From the NCBI GenBank assembly GCA_014183095.1, contig JACCPH010000003.1, positions 186,001 through 250,000 on the forward strand: DNA of 64,000 nt, read 5' to 3'. This stretch comes from Harringtonia aguacate. Lineage: Eukaryota; Ascomycota; Sordariomycetes; Ophiostomatales; Ophiostomataceae. Positions 10,962-21,327 of this stretch are shown here, one piece after another; within the stretch, counting starts at the first letter, position 1; every line of letters starts with the position of its first letter. The position numbers and the translations under genes were made by a program. Below the pieces are notes generated by a model, which was not told where the DNA came from, did no database searches, and was given only the letters and a program-made list of their open reading frames with translations.

Positions 10962-12414
10962 CTATAGCGCTGATGTCTGTGTGCGTGCGGTTCCTGTGTT
11001 CCTGCGTTTCCCGCTCACTCTGGGGTTCCTGATCTGTGCTCAGTGGCGAATCACGCAAGGGAATCGGATCATCGTTCCTTGTTCCTGTTGCGGTTCGTGC
11101 TGCTGTTCCTGATGCAGGCTTCTGATCGTTCTCTGATCGGATTGCTCGAGCTTTGTGCTCGCCACCGTTGCTGGATCGGAATAATTCCCTCTCCCTCTCT
11201 CCTACTCTATTTCTCTCTCCCTTGCCTGTGATCAATCTCGGCATCGAGTTCTGCTTTCGACCTCGATCGTTCTTTCCCTCTCGCTTCCTCTCGCCTGGGC
11301 TCATTTCTTTTTTTCCTTTTTTCTTTTTTCTCTCTCTTTTCTGCTGCTCGTAGTAGTTCGTGCGTGGCCCCCATTGGCTGGTGTGCGAGACAGTCAGGGA
11401 CGGCTCAGGGCTCCTCGGCGACCACAGGGACGCCACAGAGGCGGCACAGGGGCCCCAAACCATGGCGCTATGCTCAAACGGCAGGGGCAATCGCCCGCCA
11501 TGCCGAAATGAAGGGCGCTAGCCCTCAGCGTGCAAAAGTGGGTGTGGGGAGTGCTGGAGACTCGAGCCAACAGCCACGAGTGCCCAGGAACACACACACA
11601 ACCCTACGAGTGCTCACTCGCACACAAGCCAACCCTGCTCGTCCCTCGTGGCCGATCGCGCCTGGAGACCCCCCCCCCCCCCCGGTCTCGTCAATCCCTG
11701 CCGAGTCTGTTGATCATAGGCGAGAGCAGGAGTCGGTGAGAGCGAGGCCTCTCGCCCTAAACAACAGCTTGAGACCCCCTCCGCTCCCCTCTCAATAGTC
11801 GAACAGTCCGTCCGGGGCAGCCAGGAACCGTCGGCGACGGGCAGGGAGAGTCTTGGTAGCGAGTGAGTGAGCGAGTGAGACAATGCACGCTCTCTCATCT
11901 CTCTGCAGGCCATTCACACGCGAGACTACCCGCACGGCGGGGAGTAAGTATGAGTATTACTCGTACTCGTATCTTACGCAGAGCAGCGAGGGATGCTCGT
12001 TGCTACGTGTGAAAGTGTGTGCACACACGTCACCTCACAGCTTTCGTCTGTGCCGAAGACCGGGGGGGGGCGCGCACGTTCCCTGGCCGGATGCAGCAGC
12101 AATATATGCAGTCTCACTCGGCATGCTATATTCGTATCAACGCTACGAGTACGAGCACACACACAGACAGCCGCGGCAGGCCGAATGATGCTCGAGCTGC
12201 GGGCAGCTTGTTGGGGGGCAGCTTGTTGGGAGCAGTGGCCAGGTGGTGCTGCGAGGCCGTACTCGTACATAGGCCGTTCATCTGCTCACGTCCGCCACAG
12301 GGAGGACGTCTGACAAAGAGACGGCTCACTCATCAGCGTGCGATCCCGGCAGGGATGACCGCGCAATCTCACTGAAGCGAGACGCCTCTAGCGCACACGT
12401 GTGTGTGTGCACGC

Positions 12415-12530
12415 ACTGGCTCGATGGATCGATGGCTCGATGGTTTGCTGGCTCGGTTTGCTGGTTCGCTGGCTCGCTGGCTCAATGGTTCGCTGGTCCG
12501 CTCGTTCACGGATTCACTGGCTGGTCGCAC
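12415..12530. repeat. Degenerate GCTGGCTCG/GATCGATGG repeats
   Basis: About 115 bases are built from alternating GCTGGCTCG-, GTTTGCTGG- and GATCGATGG-like units. It looks like an expanded and decayed short tandem repeat. Confidence 0.65.
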
Positions 12531-13056
12531 TGGACCGCCGGCTGCACGCCCTTCGTATCTCGCAGATAGTGCACGCATATTGCTCACCGCCGCGCACGAG
12601 CCAATCGCCGTGCAGAAATCGGGTCCGCTCGTATCCTAAACTGCAAGCGCAGCTGAAGCAGACTGGGGCGCCCGAACAAAGCCGGCGTGGTTCTCCACTT
12701 TTTATCAGCCAGCTGTTCCCCTGCGACAGGGGGGGGGGGTCTAGCAGCTCCTCTGCAACACGGCAAGGCACACCACACGCAGATGGATGACGATGAGGGG
12801 GTGGGTACGGCGGTCGTGGTGGGGAGCCGAGGGGGAAAAACCACTTTCTCTAGCTCTCGGCCTTGGGTCGATTAGGCAAGGCCAGCATTCAGCAGAGCAG
12901 GCAGGCAGAAGAGGCGGTGCAGGGAATCGGCAACGAGGGGGAGGGGTGCGTCTCTCGTGAGGAAGCTGCTGACGATCGTCACTTATACAAAAGAGCCAGC
13001 CTCGCCCACCTTGTGTCTCACTCGACCACCATCACATCCGACCACACACGAGTGTC

Positions 13057-13101
13057 TGCCTCAGCTGCCTCTGCTGCCTCTGACGCCTCTGACGCCTCAG
13101 A
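13057..13101. repeat. Five 9-bp units just upstream of a TATA box
   Basis: Five tandem units of the form TGCCTCTGA / CGCCTCAGA end three bases before the TATA element of the serine-rich gene. They could be a regulatory array or chance expansion. Confidence 0.6.
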
Positions 13102-13103
13102 CG

Positions 13104-13111
13104 TTTATATA
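13104..13111 (+). promoter_or_regulatory. TATA box of the serine-rich gene
   Basis: TTTATATA lies 87 bases before the ATG at 13,198, a usual fungal spacing. A CA/CT-rich leader lies between them. Confidence 0.6.
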
Positions 13112-13197
13112 GGACGCCTCGTCCGTCCACATCCATCAACCTTTACACCCGCCACCACACATCTACGCTCGCCACCACACACACCACACACATCACA

Positions 13198-13941
13198 ATG
13201 TTCTCCCGCGAGAGACTCCTCACGCGGGCGCGCAGCATCCGCCACCTGCGCTCCAGCTGTGCCAGCGCAGACGACGCCCAGCTGCCGCCGCCTGTGCCGG
13301 CTCTGCCTCGCGGCCTCGCTGGCCTCGGCTACTCTGCCTCCGTGGCCGTCAACATGCCGCTGCCGCCCACCCAGCGCCCCTCCACCAGCGCTGCCTCCAC
13401 CTCGCCGAGGTCGTCCGACTACTGCCGCTTCCACCGCCGCGACGTCAGCTCCTGCAGCCACGTCTCGCGCGCCTCTTCCTCGTGGTCCTCGGCCTCGTCC
13501 ACCTCGTCCGCCTCCTCGCGCTCCTCGTCCACCTCGTCGTCTCGCCTCGAGTACGACCCGCTGCGCCTGCACCCCTCCACCATGGCCGTCGGCTACTCGC
13601 CCGTGTGCTACCGGGACGACGGCTTCGCCAGCTTTGACTTTGGCTTTCATGAGCCTGCTGCTGCCACTACTACTACTTACTCCTCTTCCGACCTCGACGA
13701 CACCTTTGCCACCGGCCTGTCGCCCCCGCCCTCGCACCACCGCCTGCTGCGCGCGCCGTGCTCTGAGCTCACCCTGCGGCGGCCGTCCACGCCCATTGAC
13801 ATGCCGGCTCTGCCCAGCAGCGAGCCCGCCTCGCCCGTGCGGCCGCGCATGCTGCCGGACGAGTCGGTCGGCGTCGAACGCTTCCTGAAGCGCGGCGACT
13901 GGAAGCGGCGGGGCATCGTCTTTGGAGCAGCCGACTACTGA
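13198..13941 (+). CDS. Serine-rich conserved fungal protein, function unknown
   Basis: A single exon codes 247 aa. The middle (about residues 75-120) is a serine-dominated low-complexity region and most of the protein appears disordered; I see no signal peptide or membrane helix. The C-terminus, FLKRGDWKRRGIVF, is short, basic and well ordered, and resembles the tail of fungal hypothetical proteins in which the last 15-20 residues are the only conserved part. The ATG is supported by a TATA box 87 bases upstream and a CA-rich leader. Very long upstream gene-free DNA suggests a heavily regulated gene. I assign no function. It could be a small phospho-regulated or stress protein, but that is a guess. 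Confidence 0.7.
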   Translation: MFSRERLLTRARSIRHLRSSCASADDAQLPPPVPALPRGLAGLGYSASVAVNMPLPPTQRPSTSAASTSPRSSDYCRFHRRDVSSCSHVSRASSSWSSASSTSSASSRSSSTSSSRLEYDPLRLHPSTMAVGYSPVCYRDDGFASFDFGFHEPAAATTTTYSSSDLDDTFATGLSPPPSHHRLLRAPCSELTLRRPSTPIDMPALPSSEPASPVRPRMLPDESVGVERFLKRGDWKRRGIVFGAADY

Positions 13942-14911
13942 GCGGCACACTTTCCTCTCACTCATCAACACTTACAACACTCTCGCTCTCGACACACTCT
14001 CTCACTCACTCTCTCACTCACTCACTCTCACAACATTCTGCTTTGTCTACGTCTTTATGATACCCTTGTACCCTGATATGGATTCTGCCCGCCGCGGCAT
14101 CGAGATTGGTTTTTTTGGCGGTTTAGGCTTAATGGTGTTCAGGCAGCTGGGCGCTGCTTCATATTTTTTTTTGTTTGTCCATTGGGAAAGAGGGTTGAGT
14201 AGCTCCCCTCGAAGACACATTCATGGCGTTTTTCTTTCCTTTGTTTGCTTTTTTCTGTCTGCCTCCAAAAAAGGAGAGGTTCAGACGGCCGCTGCGGCGG
14301 CATCTTATTCTACCTACATAGCTATCTATCCCTGGTACACACAAATACAAAAACGTACCCCTCGACGAAGCCCAATTTGTCTCGTCGATCCAAGATTCAA
14401 AGAGTCCCTGTCCAAAGTGAACTGTCCAAGCAAAGTCGTCCTAACTACTACACTATCTAAGCTAACCAGGTGTCCAAAACTACCTATCCAAATGGACCAA
14501 TTGTCCAAGACCACAAAACTAGGGAGGCGAGTAGAAGGGAATATGAAGGGTGACTGGAAGGACGAAAAAAAAAGCTTGTGTAGTCTGGTATCAAAAGCAA
14601 GAAAAAAGGAGGGAAAAAAAAGAGAAAAAAAAAGAAAAAAAGAGAGAAAAAAAGAGAGAAAAAAGAGAGAGAAAAAAAAGAAAAAAATAGAAAACAAAAA
14701 TCAAAACACAAAAAGGTCTAACAGAAAAATGGGAGAAGAGGAAAGAAACGTTGTTTGAAATGCAGATGCCGATCCATTGCTGGGGGCCTTGTTGCTCTGC
14801 CCCAGTGTCCATGTCGTTGTCCATGCCGTTGTTGTTGTCGTTGTTGCGGTCGTCCACGTTGTGCCTTCGTGTGTGTCCTAGTGAGTCTCTTTGTCACACC
14901 TCCTCCCTCCT
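13942..14911. other. Intergenic, AT-rich and purine-rich, convergent 3' flanks
   Basis: This lies between two convergent genes. It starts with CT-rich 3' flank, passes through sequence with many short repeats of GTCCAA/CTATCC type, and contains an 89-nt pure purine tract. A long + frame across it (to 14,758) is low-complexity Lys/Arg at its end and not convincing. Confidence 0.55.
14599..14687 (+). repeat. 89-nt homopurine tract
   Basis: Every base from 14,599 to 14,687 is A or G, mainly A6-8 blocks broken by GAGAG. Such tracts can form triplex DNA and often sit in transcript ends or nucleosome-depleted DNA. Confidence 0.85.
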
Positions 14912-15391
14912 TCAGTGCCGCACCACGACACGCACCCGCAGCCCGCGACGTCGGTGCTGCCGGTCGCCCGCGTCCTCGACGTCCGGCGACAGCGACCGCC
15001 GCCAGCGCTCGCGCAGGCGCAAGTACTCGTAGTCGTAGTTGTCGTTGTTGTTGTTGTCATTGTCATAGTTGTCGTCGTCGTCGTCGTCGTGGCTGCGCCA
15101 GCGGGAGAACAACCGGTGGTCCCGGTCCCGGGCACGGCGGTCCCGGTCCCGGTCCCGGTCCCGCTCGCGGTCCCGCTCGCGCTCGCGCTGGCGGTCCTCC
15201 TCCTGCTCCCGCTCGCGCTGGCGGTCCTGCGCGCGCTGGAGCTCGAGGGCGCGGCAAGACGTGCAGAGGCCGACAGACACCTTGTAGGTGGTGCGGGCGT
15301 GGCCGTCCTTGCTGCGCTCGCCGCAGCCGCGAAAGGCCGAGTACCAGCCGCCGTGGCCGCACTCGTAGGCGTAGTAATTGCGCCAACACAT
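14912..15391 (-). CDS. Small Cys/His N-terminal, Arg-Asp/Glu repeat protein
   Basis: A single exon codes 159 aa from ATG 15,391 (MCWRNYYAYECGHGG). The first 50 residues are ordered and hold C2, C11, H13, C23, C43 and C46, arranged as CGH, GCGE and CTSC, which could bind one zinc ion. Residues about 55-92 are alternating Arg-Glu then Arg-Asp dipeptides, followed by an Asp/Asn tract (101-121) and a basic tail. Similar N-termini (Met-Cys, aromatic pairs, then CGH) occur in small fungal hypothetical proteins, which is family memory rather than proof. The ATG is chosen because upstream codons are His/Gln repeat junk. The mixed-charge RD/RE array resembles those of spliceosome-associated proteins, but no function can be stated. 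Confidence 0.62.
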   Translation of the reverse strand: MCWRNYYAYECGHGGWYSAFRGCGERSKDGHARTTYKVSVGLCTSCRALELQRAQDRQREREQEEDRQRERERDRERDRDRDRDRRARDRDHRLFSRWRSHDDDDDDNYDNDNNNNDNYDYEYLRLRERWRRSLSPDVEDAGDRQHRRRGLRVRVVVRH

Positions 15392-16728
15392 GGTGTCTTG
15401 AGATGGGAGGGTTGTTGTTGTGTGTGTGTGTGTAAGAAGGATGTAGGGGATATGTGCAAGAGATGTATGGATGCTATGATGTAGCTGCTGTTGTAGTTGT
15501 TGATGTAGCTGCTTCTGCGACTGTATGGAATGATGCAAGTATGATTGCGTGTATGATTGTATGCTATGATGGAGGAAAGACGAGAACAACAGACAATGGG
15601 GGTGGGAAGAGACAGTCACTTATATACTCATCCAGGCATCCGCAAGATACCCACGAGAACGCCTAAGGGGGTCGCTTTTGTCGGCCGCACAGCTTCTGGG
15701 CCGCCCCTGTGACTGACACGCGCACAATGAGAAAGAGAAAAATGGTCACATACGGCCTGCCAGATGGCCTTGGAGCCCCCCTCCCCCCCCCTCCCCCCCC
15801 CCAAAGGTCGACTGGTCGCAGGGGTTGCCTCCGAGAGAAGCCCGCGGGCAGCTGTTGTGGCAGTCGAGTTTTTCAGCGGTTGTCTGGCAGAAACGCTGCT
15901 GGAAAGTAAGCAGAATTCTACGAGCACAGCGGCCCGCCGCACTGCATGTAGCCTTGCAGGCCGCCAAAGGGCTGCGGTTTCATCCGCCACTCAGACTTGC
16001 TATGTAGGGAATGGAAGGGGAGGCGCAGGGCCGAATGGTGAACAAACCCCCTCCCCTGCATCCCTCCCGGGCCCGGGGGGGGGAACCCATTGAGGGCCAA
16101 AAAAAAGCGACGCTGGTGCAAGGCTGGAGACGAGCGTGACCAATGAACGGGGGGGAAACGAGGCGCAGACTCGCTGGTTGGACCATTCTCACGACCCGTC
16201 GCCAGATGCGTGGTCAGGGTGGAGGACGGCCTGGCCAATCAGCACTGCTTAGTCATTGAATTCCAGCTGCTAAACGCGAGGGCGCCAGGCTCCCCGCTTA
16301 GTCATAACATGACGTCTTCAGCAAGCCAAGCTGCCAGGTTGCATCGGGATGGATCCGTCGGCACGGCGCCCCAGAATTTGACGTCAGACGTGCGGCTTAG
16401 TCACAGAATTCTCACTGCTAGACGCCAAATTGGGGACCTCGTCCCACAGAATCCTGTGCTTGGCGTCTGACAGCTTCAACAGGTCGAGCTTCGTGTCGAT
16501 ATCGGGTCAACGACAGGCCGGTTGTGTTTCCGTGCGACGACCTTGCTCGCCATTCTCCACGCGGCTGCATTCACGATCAAAGTACCTCTTATTAACGCCG
16601 TCTCTGCTAGGAAAGTGGAATACACGAATACACAAATACACAAAAAGCACACTGAAAGACGGGGGAATCGAACAGGCAAATGAACAAAAAAAAAAAAAAA
16701 ATCAGCTAGTATGCAAAAGTCTCCTAGA
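15392..16728. other. Intergenic 1.3 kb with a bZIP-site cluster
   Basis: This is upstream of the minus-strand Cys/RD protein and downstream of the phosphodiesterase gene. It contains poly-C runs near 15,780-15,801, a CCAAT box (16,234-16,238) and the duplicated TTAGTCA/TGACGTCA cluster listed next. No ORF with a family match is seen. Confidence 0.55.
16247..16425. promoter_or_regulatory. Duplicated cluster of AP-1/CRE-like sites
   Basis: CTTAGTCA (reverse TGACTAAG, AP-1/Gcn4-like) occurs at 16,248-16,255, 16,297-16,304 and 16,396-16,403. A perfect CRE, TGACGTCA, is at 16,379-16,386 and a near-CRE TGACGTCT at 16,310-16,317. The first and last copies belong to an imperfect 31-bp direct repeat (16,247-16,277 and 16,395-16,425) sharing GCTTAGTCA, GAATTC and CTGCTA blocks, 148 bases apart. 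Presumably bZIP factors bind here. The nearest start codon is 0.86 kb away on the minus strand. Confidence 0.55.
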
Positions 16729-19215
16729 TCAGCTCTGGCTTTCCGCCTCTGTGGCCTCTGTGGCCTCGGCCTCGTCCGTCTTGCTGCCCTTGATCTTGTC
16801 CCAGGCTTCATCAAACTTGTCGGTCAGCCAGTCCCAGATGTCGTGGACCCGGTCGAGGGGGTTCCGGGAGCCGGTGGGCGTGGGCGTGGCCGCCGTCGAC
16901 GTGGTTGTCGCGGGTGCGTAGCTGGTGGTTGTCGAGCTGGTTGTCGAGCTGGTGGTCGAGCTGGCGGTCGAGCTCGTGACTGTCGAGCTCGTCATTGCCG
17001 CCGCCGTCCGCGTCAGGGTGTACGACGACACGGGGTCGGCGGGCACTTCGGGGCGCGAGCCGTGCAGGCCGACGGGTTTCAGGGGCAGACGCAGGGTGCC
17101 GTTATTGGGCTTGGGCTCGAGGCCGACAGAGTCGCACAGCATGTTGTAGACCTCGATGTTTTCTGGGGGGTTAGTGAAGAAATGCAGGACCAGAGACTAG
17201 AACAACTCACGGAACACGTCCAGACGGCTGTTTGGGGCGTGCGGAAAGGCTGGCCCGCGGGCGATGAAGATGGCGCGCATGAGGGGGTGCTCGTGGTCGT
17301 AGCCGTGGAGGCCGCGCGGGTGGTAGACGAGGTTGTTGGCGAGGCCCTCGGCGACGTCAAACTCGTCGCGGCGGACAATGTTCCAGCCGGCCTTGGGGAC
17401 GAGCCACAAGGGCGCGATGCGGGGGTTGCGGGCAAAGTGGTAGCGGGCGGGCATGTCGACGTCGCGCAGGTAGACCTCGACGTTGGGGTTGTCGCGGGTG
17501 CGGGCGAGCACGGCGGCGTGCAGGGCGGCGAGGTCGTCGGCGGCGGCGGGGCGCAGGCCGACGAGCGGCCAGCCGTCGACGTGGGCGACGAGGCGGGCCA
17601 GGTTGTCGTCGCCGACGAGGTCCTCGAGCTGCATGAGGCGCGAGACGTCGGTGGTGGCCATGCCGTGGTCGGAGACGACGATGACGTTGACAATGTGGGT
17701 GAGGTTGCGGGCCTCGAGCCCGCGGAAGATGTCGTCGAGCATGGTGTCGGCGGCGTGGATGGTGGCGCGGATCTCGGTGCTGTTGGGCCCGTAGCGGTGG
17801 CCGTCGGCGTCGACGTTGGGGACGTAGGCGGCGATGAGCTGGGGGCGGCGGTCGGCGGCCGGGCCGGCCTCTGGGCCGGGCTTGTCGAGGAACTCGAGCA
17901 CGCGGGCGACCTTGCCGGCCAGCGGCTCGGCCCCGTTGAACTTGTCGACGTACGTGGGCTCGATGCCGAGGATGTGGGCCTCGCTGCCGGGCCACATGTG
18001 CACGGCCGTGCGCACGCCGGCCTTTTCGGCCGTGGCCCAGAACGGCTCGCCGCCCCACCATTTGGGGTCGAGGCTGCGGGCCGGGTCGGTGTAGAAGAAC
18101 TCGGCCGCCAGGGCCGGGTCCCAGAACGTGTTGCCCACCACGCCGTGGCTCTCGGGGTAGAGTCCGGTCACGAGCGTGTAGTGGTTCGGGAAGGTGACGC
18201 TGGGGAAGGACGGCAGCATGTAGGGCGGCGACACGCCCTCGCGCACAAAGGCGTTGAGCCGCGGCGTCAGCCCGCGCTGCAGAAAGTCGGCGCGGAAGCC
18301 GTCGAGGCTGATGATGAGCGTGGTCGGCAGGAAGAGCGCCGTGCCGTTGCTGACCAGCCGGTTGGACGACTGCTGGGCCTGGGCCTGCGCCCGCTTCTGG
18401 TCCAGCGTCATCTTCCAGGCGCCCAGCACCAGCAGCGCAAAGGCCACGACGATGATGGCGTGGACTAGCAGGCTGGTGCCACTGCCGCAGCAGCAGCGGC
18501 GCTTTCGCCGCGACCGGCCCGCCGCGTTCTCGCCCAGCAGCCGCCGGTCCACCTCGCCGCTGTCCTCGCGTTCGGAGCTGTCGCCCGTCGAGCTGCCCTC
18601 CTTGATGCCGCCCTCCTCCATCTCGTACATCAGCTCGCCGTCTTCGCCGTGGCGGGCCTGTGCCAGCAGCCGCGCCTTCTTGTCCTTTCGGCGCTGCCGT
18701 CGCTGCCGTCGCCGCTCCGACCGATCCGACGAGTCGGGCTGTCCCGGCTTGCCTCCGCTCGATCCCGGAGGACTGCCCGTGGCCGTCTCGTGGCCCGCCA
18801 GCAGCGTCTCGGCCGACCCCAGGCTGGCGTTGCTGCCATTGTTGAAAAGCCCGCTCGGGCTGCGGCTGCGGCTGCGGCTGTGGCTGCCGCCGTCGCTGTA
18901 CCGCCGGACCCCCAGGAAGCGCAGCGGGTTGGCCAAGGAGAGGGCAGAGCTTCGGCGGCCGCGCTCCTGCTGCTCGCGGCGGCGGGCGTCCGTCACCAGC
19001 CGGTCGGTCTCGTCCTCCTCGAAAAACACCATGCGGTCGTGGGCCCGCAGCTCGGTGCTGCTGCGTGCCCGCAGCTGCAGCTCGTCGTCGTCGCTGTCGC
19101 TGTCCTGGTCGCTGCGGATCGACACGGCGTCGGCGTCGTAGTCCACCGGCGACAGCAGCGACGGCGACCGCGCCCCCGCCACCGCCGTCGAGAGATGGGG
19201 CTGTGCAGGCGCCAT
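16729..19215 (-). CDS. Type II membrane nucleotide pyrophosphatase/phosphodiesterase
   Basis: An alkaline-phosphatase-superfamily enzyme hydrolysing extracellular or lumenal nucleotide phosphodiesters, like yeast Npp1/Npp2. Exons are 17,211-19,215 and 16,729-17,162 with a 48-base intron, giving 812 aa. A long acidic/Ser-rich cytosolic tail (1-240) ends in RSRRKRR before one membrane helix (about 250-271), so the enzyme faces outward. Catalytic signatures are SLDGFRADF (metal Asp), PSVTFPNHYTLVTG (Thr nucleophile), VDADGHRYGP, VVSDHGM and a late metal His in GYDHEHP. The C-terminus carries a Ser/Thr stretch (stalk-like) and then an acidic helix. It is divergent from the G-patch gene with 307 bases between. 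Family assignment is firm; exact substrate is not known. Confidence 0.9.
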
Positions 19216-19522
19216 CGAGACGGGCTGTCTTCTTGGGTTGTGGTCAATGTCGCATGGATGAGGCAGAGCTGCTGTTTTTTTTCCTGCTTTCTGGCCGGAG
19301 TAAAGAAAGACGCCTCCTTACACTATCCCTTATCTGAAGCACTTTGTGTCAGGCAAGCCACAGCTGTGGCGCAGACCACTCTAAATTTAGCGGGACCCAC
19401 CGGCGGTTTCCAGCTCCAGCCAGCCGCTCTCTCTCAGCTTTCCACTTCTCTCTGCCTCGCTCAACCTGTCGATTGCGCCATCTGAACCAGTCGTTCTTCT
19501 CGACAAACCCCCACCCCTCGAC
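19216..19522. promoter_or_regulatory. Divergent promoter, phosphodiesterase/G-patch gene
   Basis: These 307 bases separate two start codons. CT-rich sequence precedes the + start at 19,523. No strong TATA element is seen. Confidence 0.4.
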
Positions 19523-21175
19523 ATGGCACCCCCGTCCGGCTCGGGTGGCTCGAGCCATTCTGCGGCCGCCGTCGCGGCTGCTGCCGCTGCCGCTCGCAAG
19601 GAGAAGCGATCGGCGGCCGCTGCGGCCATGGCGCCGCGCATGCAGACGCAGGTGCAGAAATGGGCCAAGATGACGGCCGAGCTCGTGGGCGACGGCGACG
19701 GTGACGGCGGTCCCGGGATGGAACACGCCGCCAGGGGCGGTGTGGACGTCGACGCCGACGCCCGCAAGAAAAAACGGGTCAAGGCCAAGAAAGCGGCAGC
19801 GGCAGCGGCAGCGGCAGCAGCTTCGTCGGCCGCTGCCAAGCCGCAGTCGATGCTGCGTGCAGCCCACCGGCGCGACCGCTACGTGTCGTTTGCGGTGGGC
19901 CTCGGCGGCAGCGGCAGCACCGGTGGCACCGGTGGCACCGGCGGCACCGGCGGCACCGGCGAGGACCCCGTGCCGTCGCCCACCTGTCTGCTGTGCCTCG
20001 TCCGCTTTGCCACGCGCCAGCAGCTGCGCGACCACGAAGCCTTGTCGACGCGCCACCGGCACAAGCTGCGCGACAGCGCGGCCCGGCGGGCGGCGCTGCA
20101 GCGGTACGACCACGTGGCGGGCGAGAGGAAGCGGAAGAGCGCCGAGAAGACGGTCCGCGAAGACGAAACGAACACCGAGAGCGATAAGAACAAGAACGAC
20201 AAAAATGACAAAAACGACAAAAACACCCAGACAAAATCCTCTCCAGCCCACCCGCCCACCCACATCAAGCGTCTCCCCCGCCGCCGCGGCGACCTCGCCC
20301 CCGTCTACACGTCGTACGGCGTGCCGCTTCTCTCGTCCGGCGCCCTCTGCCACGCCTGCCTGCTGTGTCGCCGTCGCTTCCGCAGCCGCGCCACCCTGCG
20401 CCTGCACGAGCGCGAGAGCACCCTGCACCGCGCGCACACGCGGGACCCGGCGGCGGTGGCGGCGGCGGTGGTGGCCGTGCAGGCGGCGGCAGCGGAAATG
20501 GAGAAGACAGAGAAGACGGAGGGTGAGGAGAAGAAGGAGGATGAGGGTGACGGACCTCGGCTGCCCCCCTTCCGCCCCCTCCTGCGGCTGCGCCCGGCAT
20601 CTGCCTCGTCGACTTCGGCCGCCACCACCCAGTACCGCGACCGCGCCCGGGAGCGGCGGCTGGCGTTTGGGCCGACGGCCGGCCGGAAGCGGGGCGGTCT
20701 CGGACCGGCGTCGTCTGTCACAGCCGCCACTACGACTGCTACGACAGCTACTGAAGCGACCTCAGCAGTAGCAACCCCGGCCGCTGCCGCTCCCTCCAAA
20801 GGCGCTGCCATGCTCGGCAAGATGGGCTGGACGGCCGGCCTCGGCCTCGGTGCCCAGGGCACCGGCCGCACTGAGGCCATTGCGCCCGCCGCCTACGTCC
20901 CCGGCGTCGGCCTGGGCGCCAGCGGGGGCCGCCTGGGCGACGCCGCCGACGTCGCCGCCCGCCGCACCGAGAGCACATACGCCGACTTTGTCGAGCACAC
21001 CCAAGAGATGGCGCGCCAGCGGTTTCTGGCCCTCGACCGGGCAGAGGCGGAGGCGGAAGCGGCGGCAGCGGCGGCGGCAGCGGCGGCCCCTTCAGAGGCA
21101 GCCGCTCCAGCTGGCACTCCAGCCGACACTCCAGAACCAACCAGCAGCACCAGCAAGCCAGACGACCACGCATGA
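19523..21175 (+). CDS. C2H2 zinc-finger and G-patch RNA-binding protein (RBM5/10-like tail)
   Basis: A probable splicing-associated nuclear protein of 550 aa in one exon. In order it has an Ala/Lys-rich N-terminus; a C2H2 finger (about 153-183, CLLC...H...H); a linker rich in Lys/Asp/Asn; a second finger (about 276-305, CLLCRRRF...H...H); the YRDRARERR block (about 370-380) typical just before the G-patch in RBM5/RBM10; and a G-patch (about 425-470, MLGKMGWTAGLGLG...GVGLG). No RRM or OCRE domain is present, so it corresponds to the C-terminal half of metazoan RBM5/10. Ala, Thr-Gly-Gly and Glu-Ala homorepeats decorate the linkers. G-patches commonly activate DEAH helicases; a partner cannot be named from sequence. 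Confidence 0.86.
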   Translation: MAPPSGSGGSSHSAAAVAAAAAAARKEKRSAAAAAMAPRMQTQVQKWAKMTAELVGDGDGDGGPGMEHAARGGVDVDADARKKKRVKAKKAAAAAAAAAASSAAAKPQSMLRAAHRRDRYVSFAVGLGGSGSTGGTGGTGGTGGTGEDPVPSPTCLLCLVRFATRQQLRDHEALSTRHRHKLRDSAARRAALQRYDHVAGERKRKSAEKTVREDETNTESDKNKNDKNDKNDKNTQTKSSPAHPPTHIKRLPRRRGDLAPVYTSYGVPLLSSGALCHACLLCRRRFRSRATLRLHERESTLHRAHTRDPAAVAAAVVAVQAAAAEMEKTEKTEGEEKKEDEGDGPRLPPFRPLLRLRPASASSTSAATTQYRDRARERRLAFGPTAGRKRGGLGPASSVTAATTTATTATEATSAVATPAAAAPSKGAAMLGKMGWTAGLGLGAQGTGRTEAIAPAAYVPGVGLGASGGRLGDAADVAARRTESTYADFVEHTQEMARQRFLALDRAEAEAEAAAAAAAAAAPSEAAAPAGTPADTPEPTSSTSKPDDHA

Positions 21176-21327
21176 GGACGACGGCCACGCGATATGTAAT
21201 GCAATGCAATGCCATTTATGCTCTAAACCTTTTTTTCCGCAGTGTTCCAACCCGATGAATGCAAAATGTACACGTAGGAAAAGACAAAGGCTAAAACCGC
21301 AACCCACAAATGCAGAGAGACACCAAC

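Larger units (their letters stand above)
7965..13197. other. 5.2 kb region without a recognisable gene
   Basis: Between the MEC1 stop and the serine-rich gene I find no ORF with a family signature on either strand. The sequence holds many simple repeats (listed separately), long pyrimidine-rich runs (about 11,180-11,345), several TACTCGTA/TACGAGTA motifs, a 12-bp inverted repeat at 10,922-10,961 and a poly-A run. Longer open frames here either begin with non-ATG codons or are repeat-derived. It may hold a long 5' leader and regulatory DNA for the 13,198 gene, or a non-coding transcript. Confidence 0.5.

Noticed and set aside
13922..14758. 278-codon + frame after the serine-rich gene
   Set aside because: It starts inside the coding end of another gene and finishes in a Lys/Arg run coded by the homopurine tract; no domain is seen.
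21176..21327. Separate small gene between the G-patch and protease stops
   Set aside because: Only 152 bases of convergent 3' flank with no meaningful frame.
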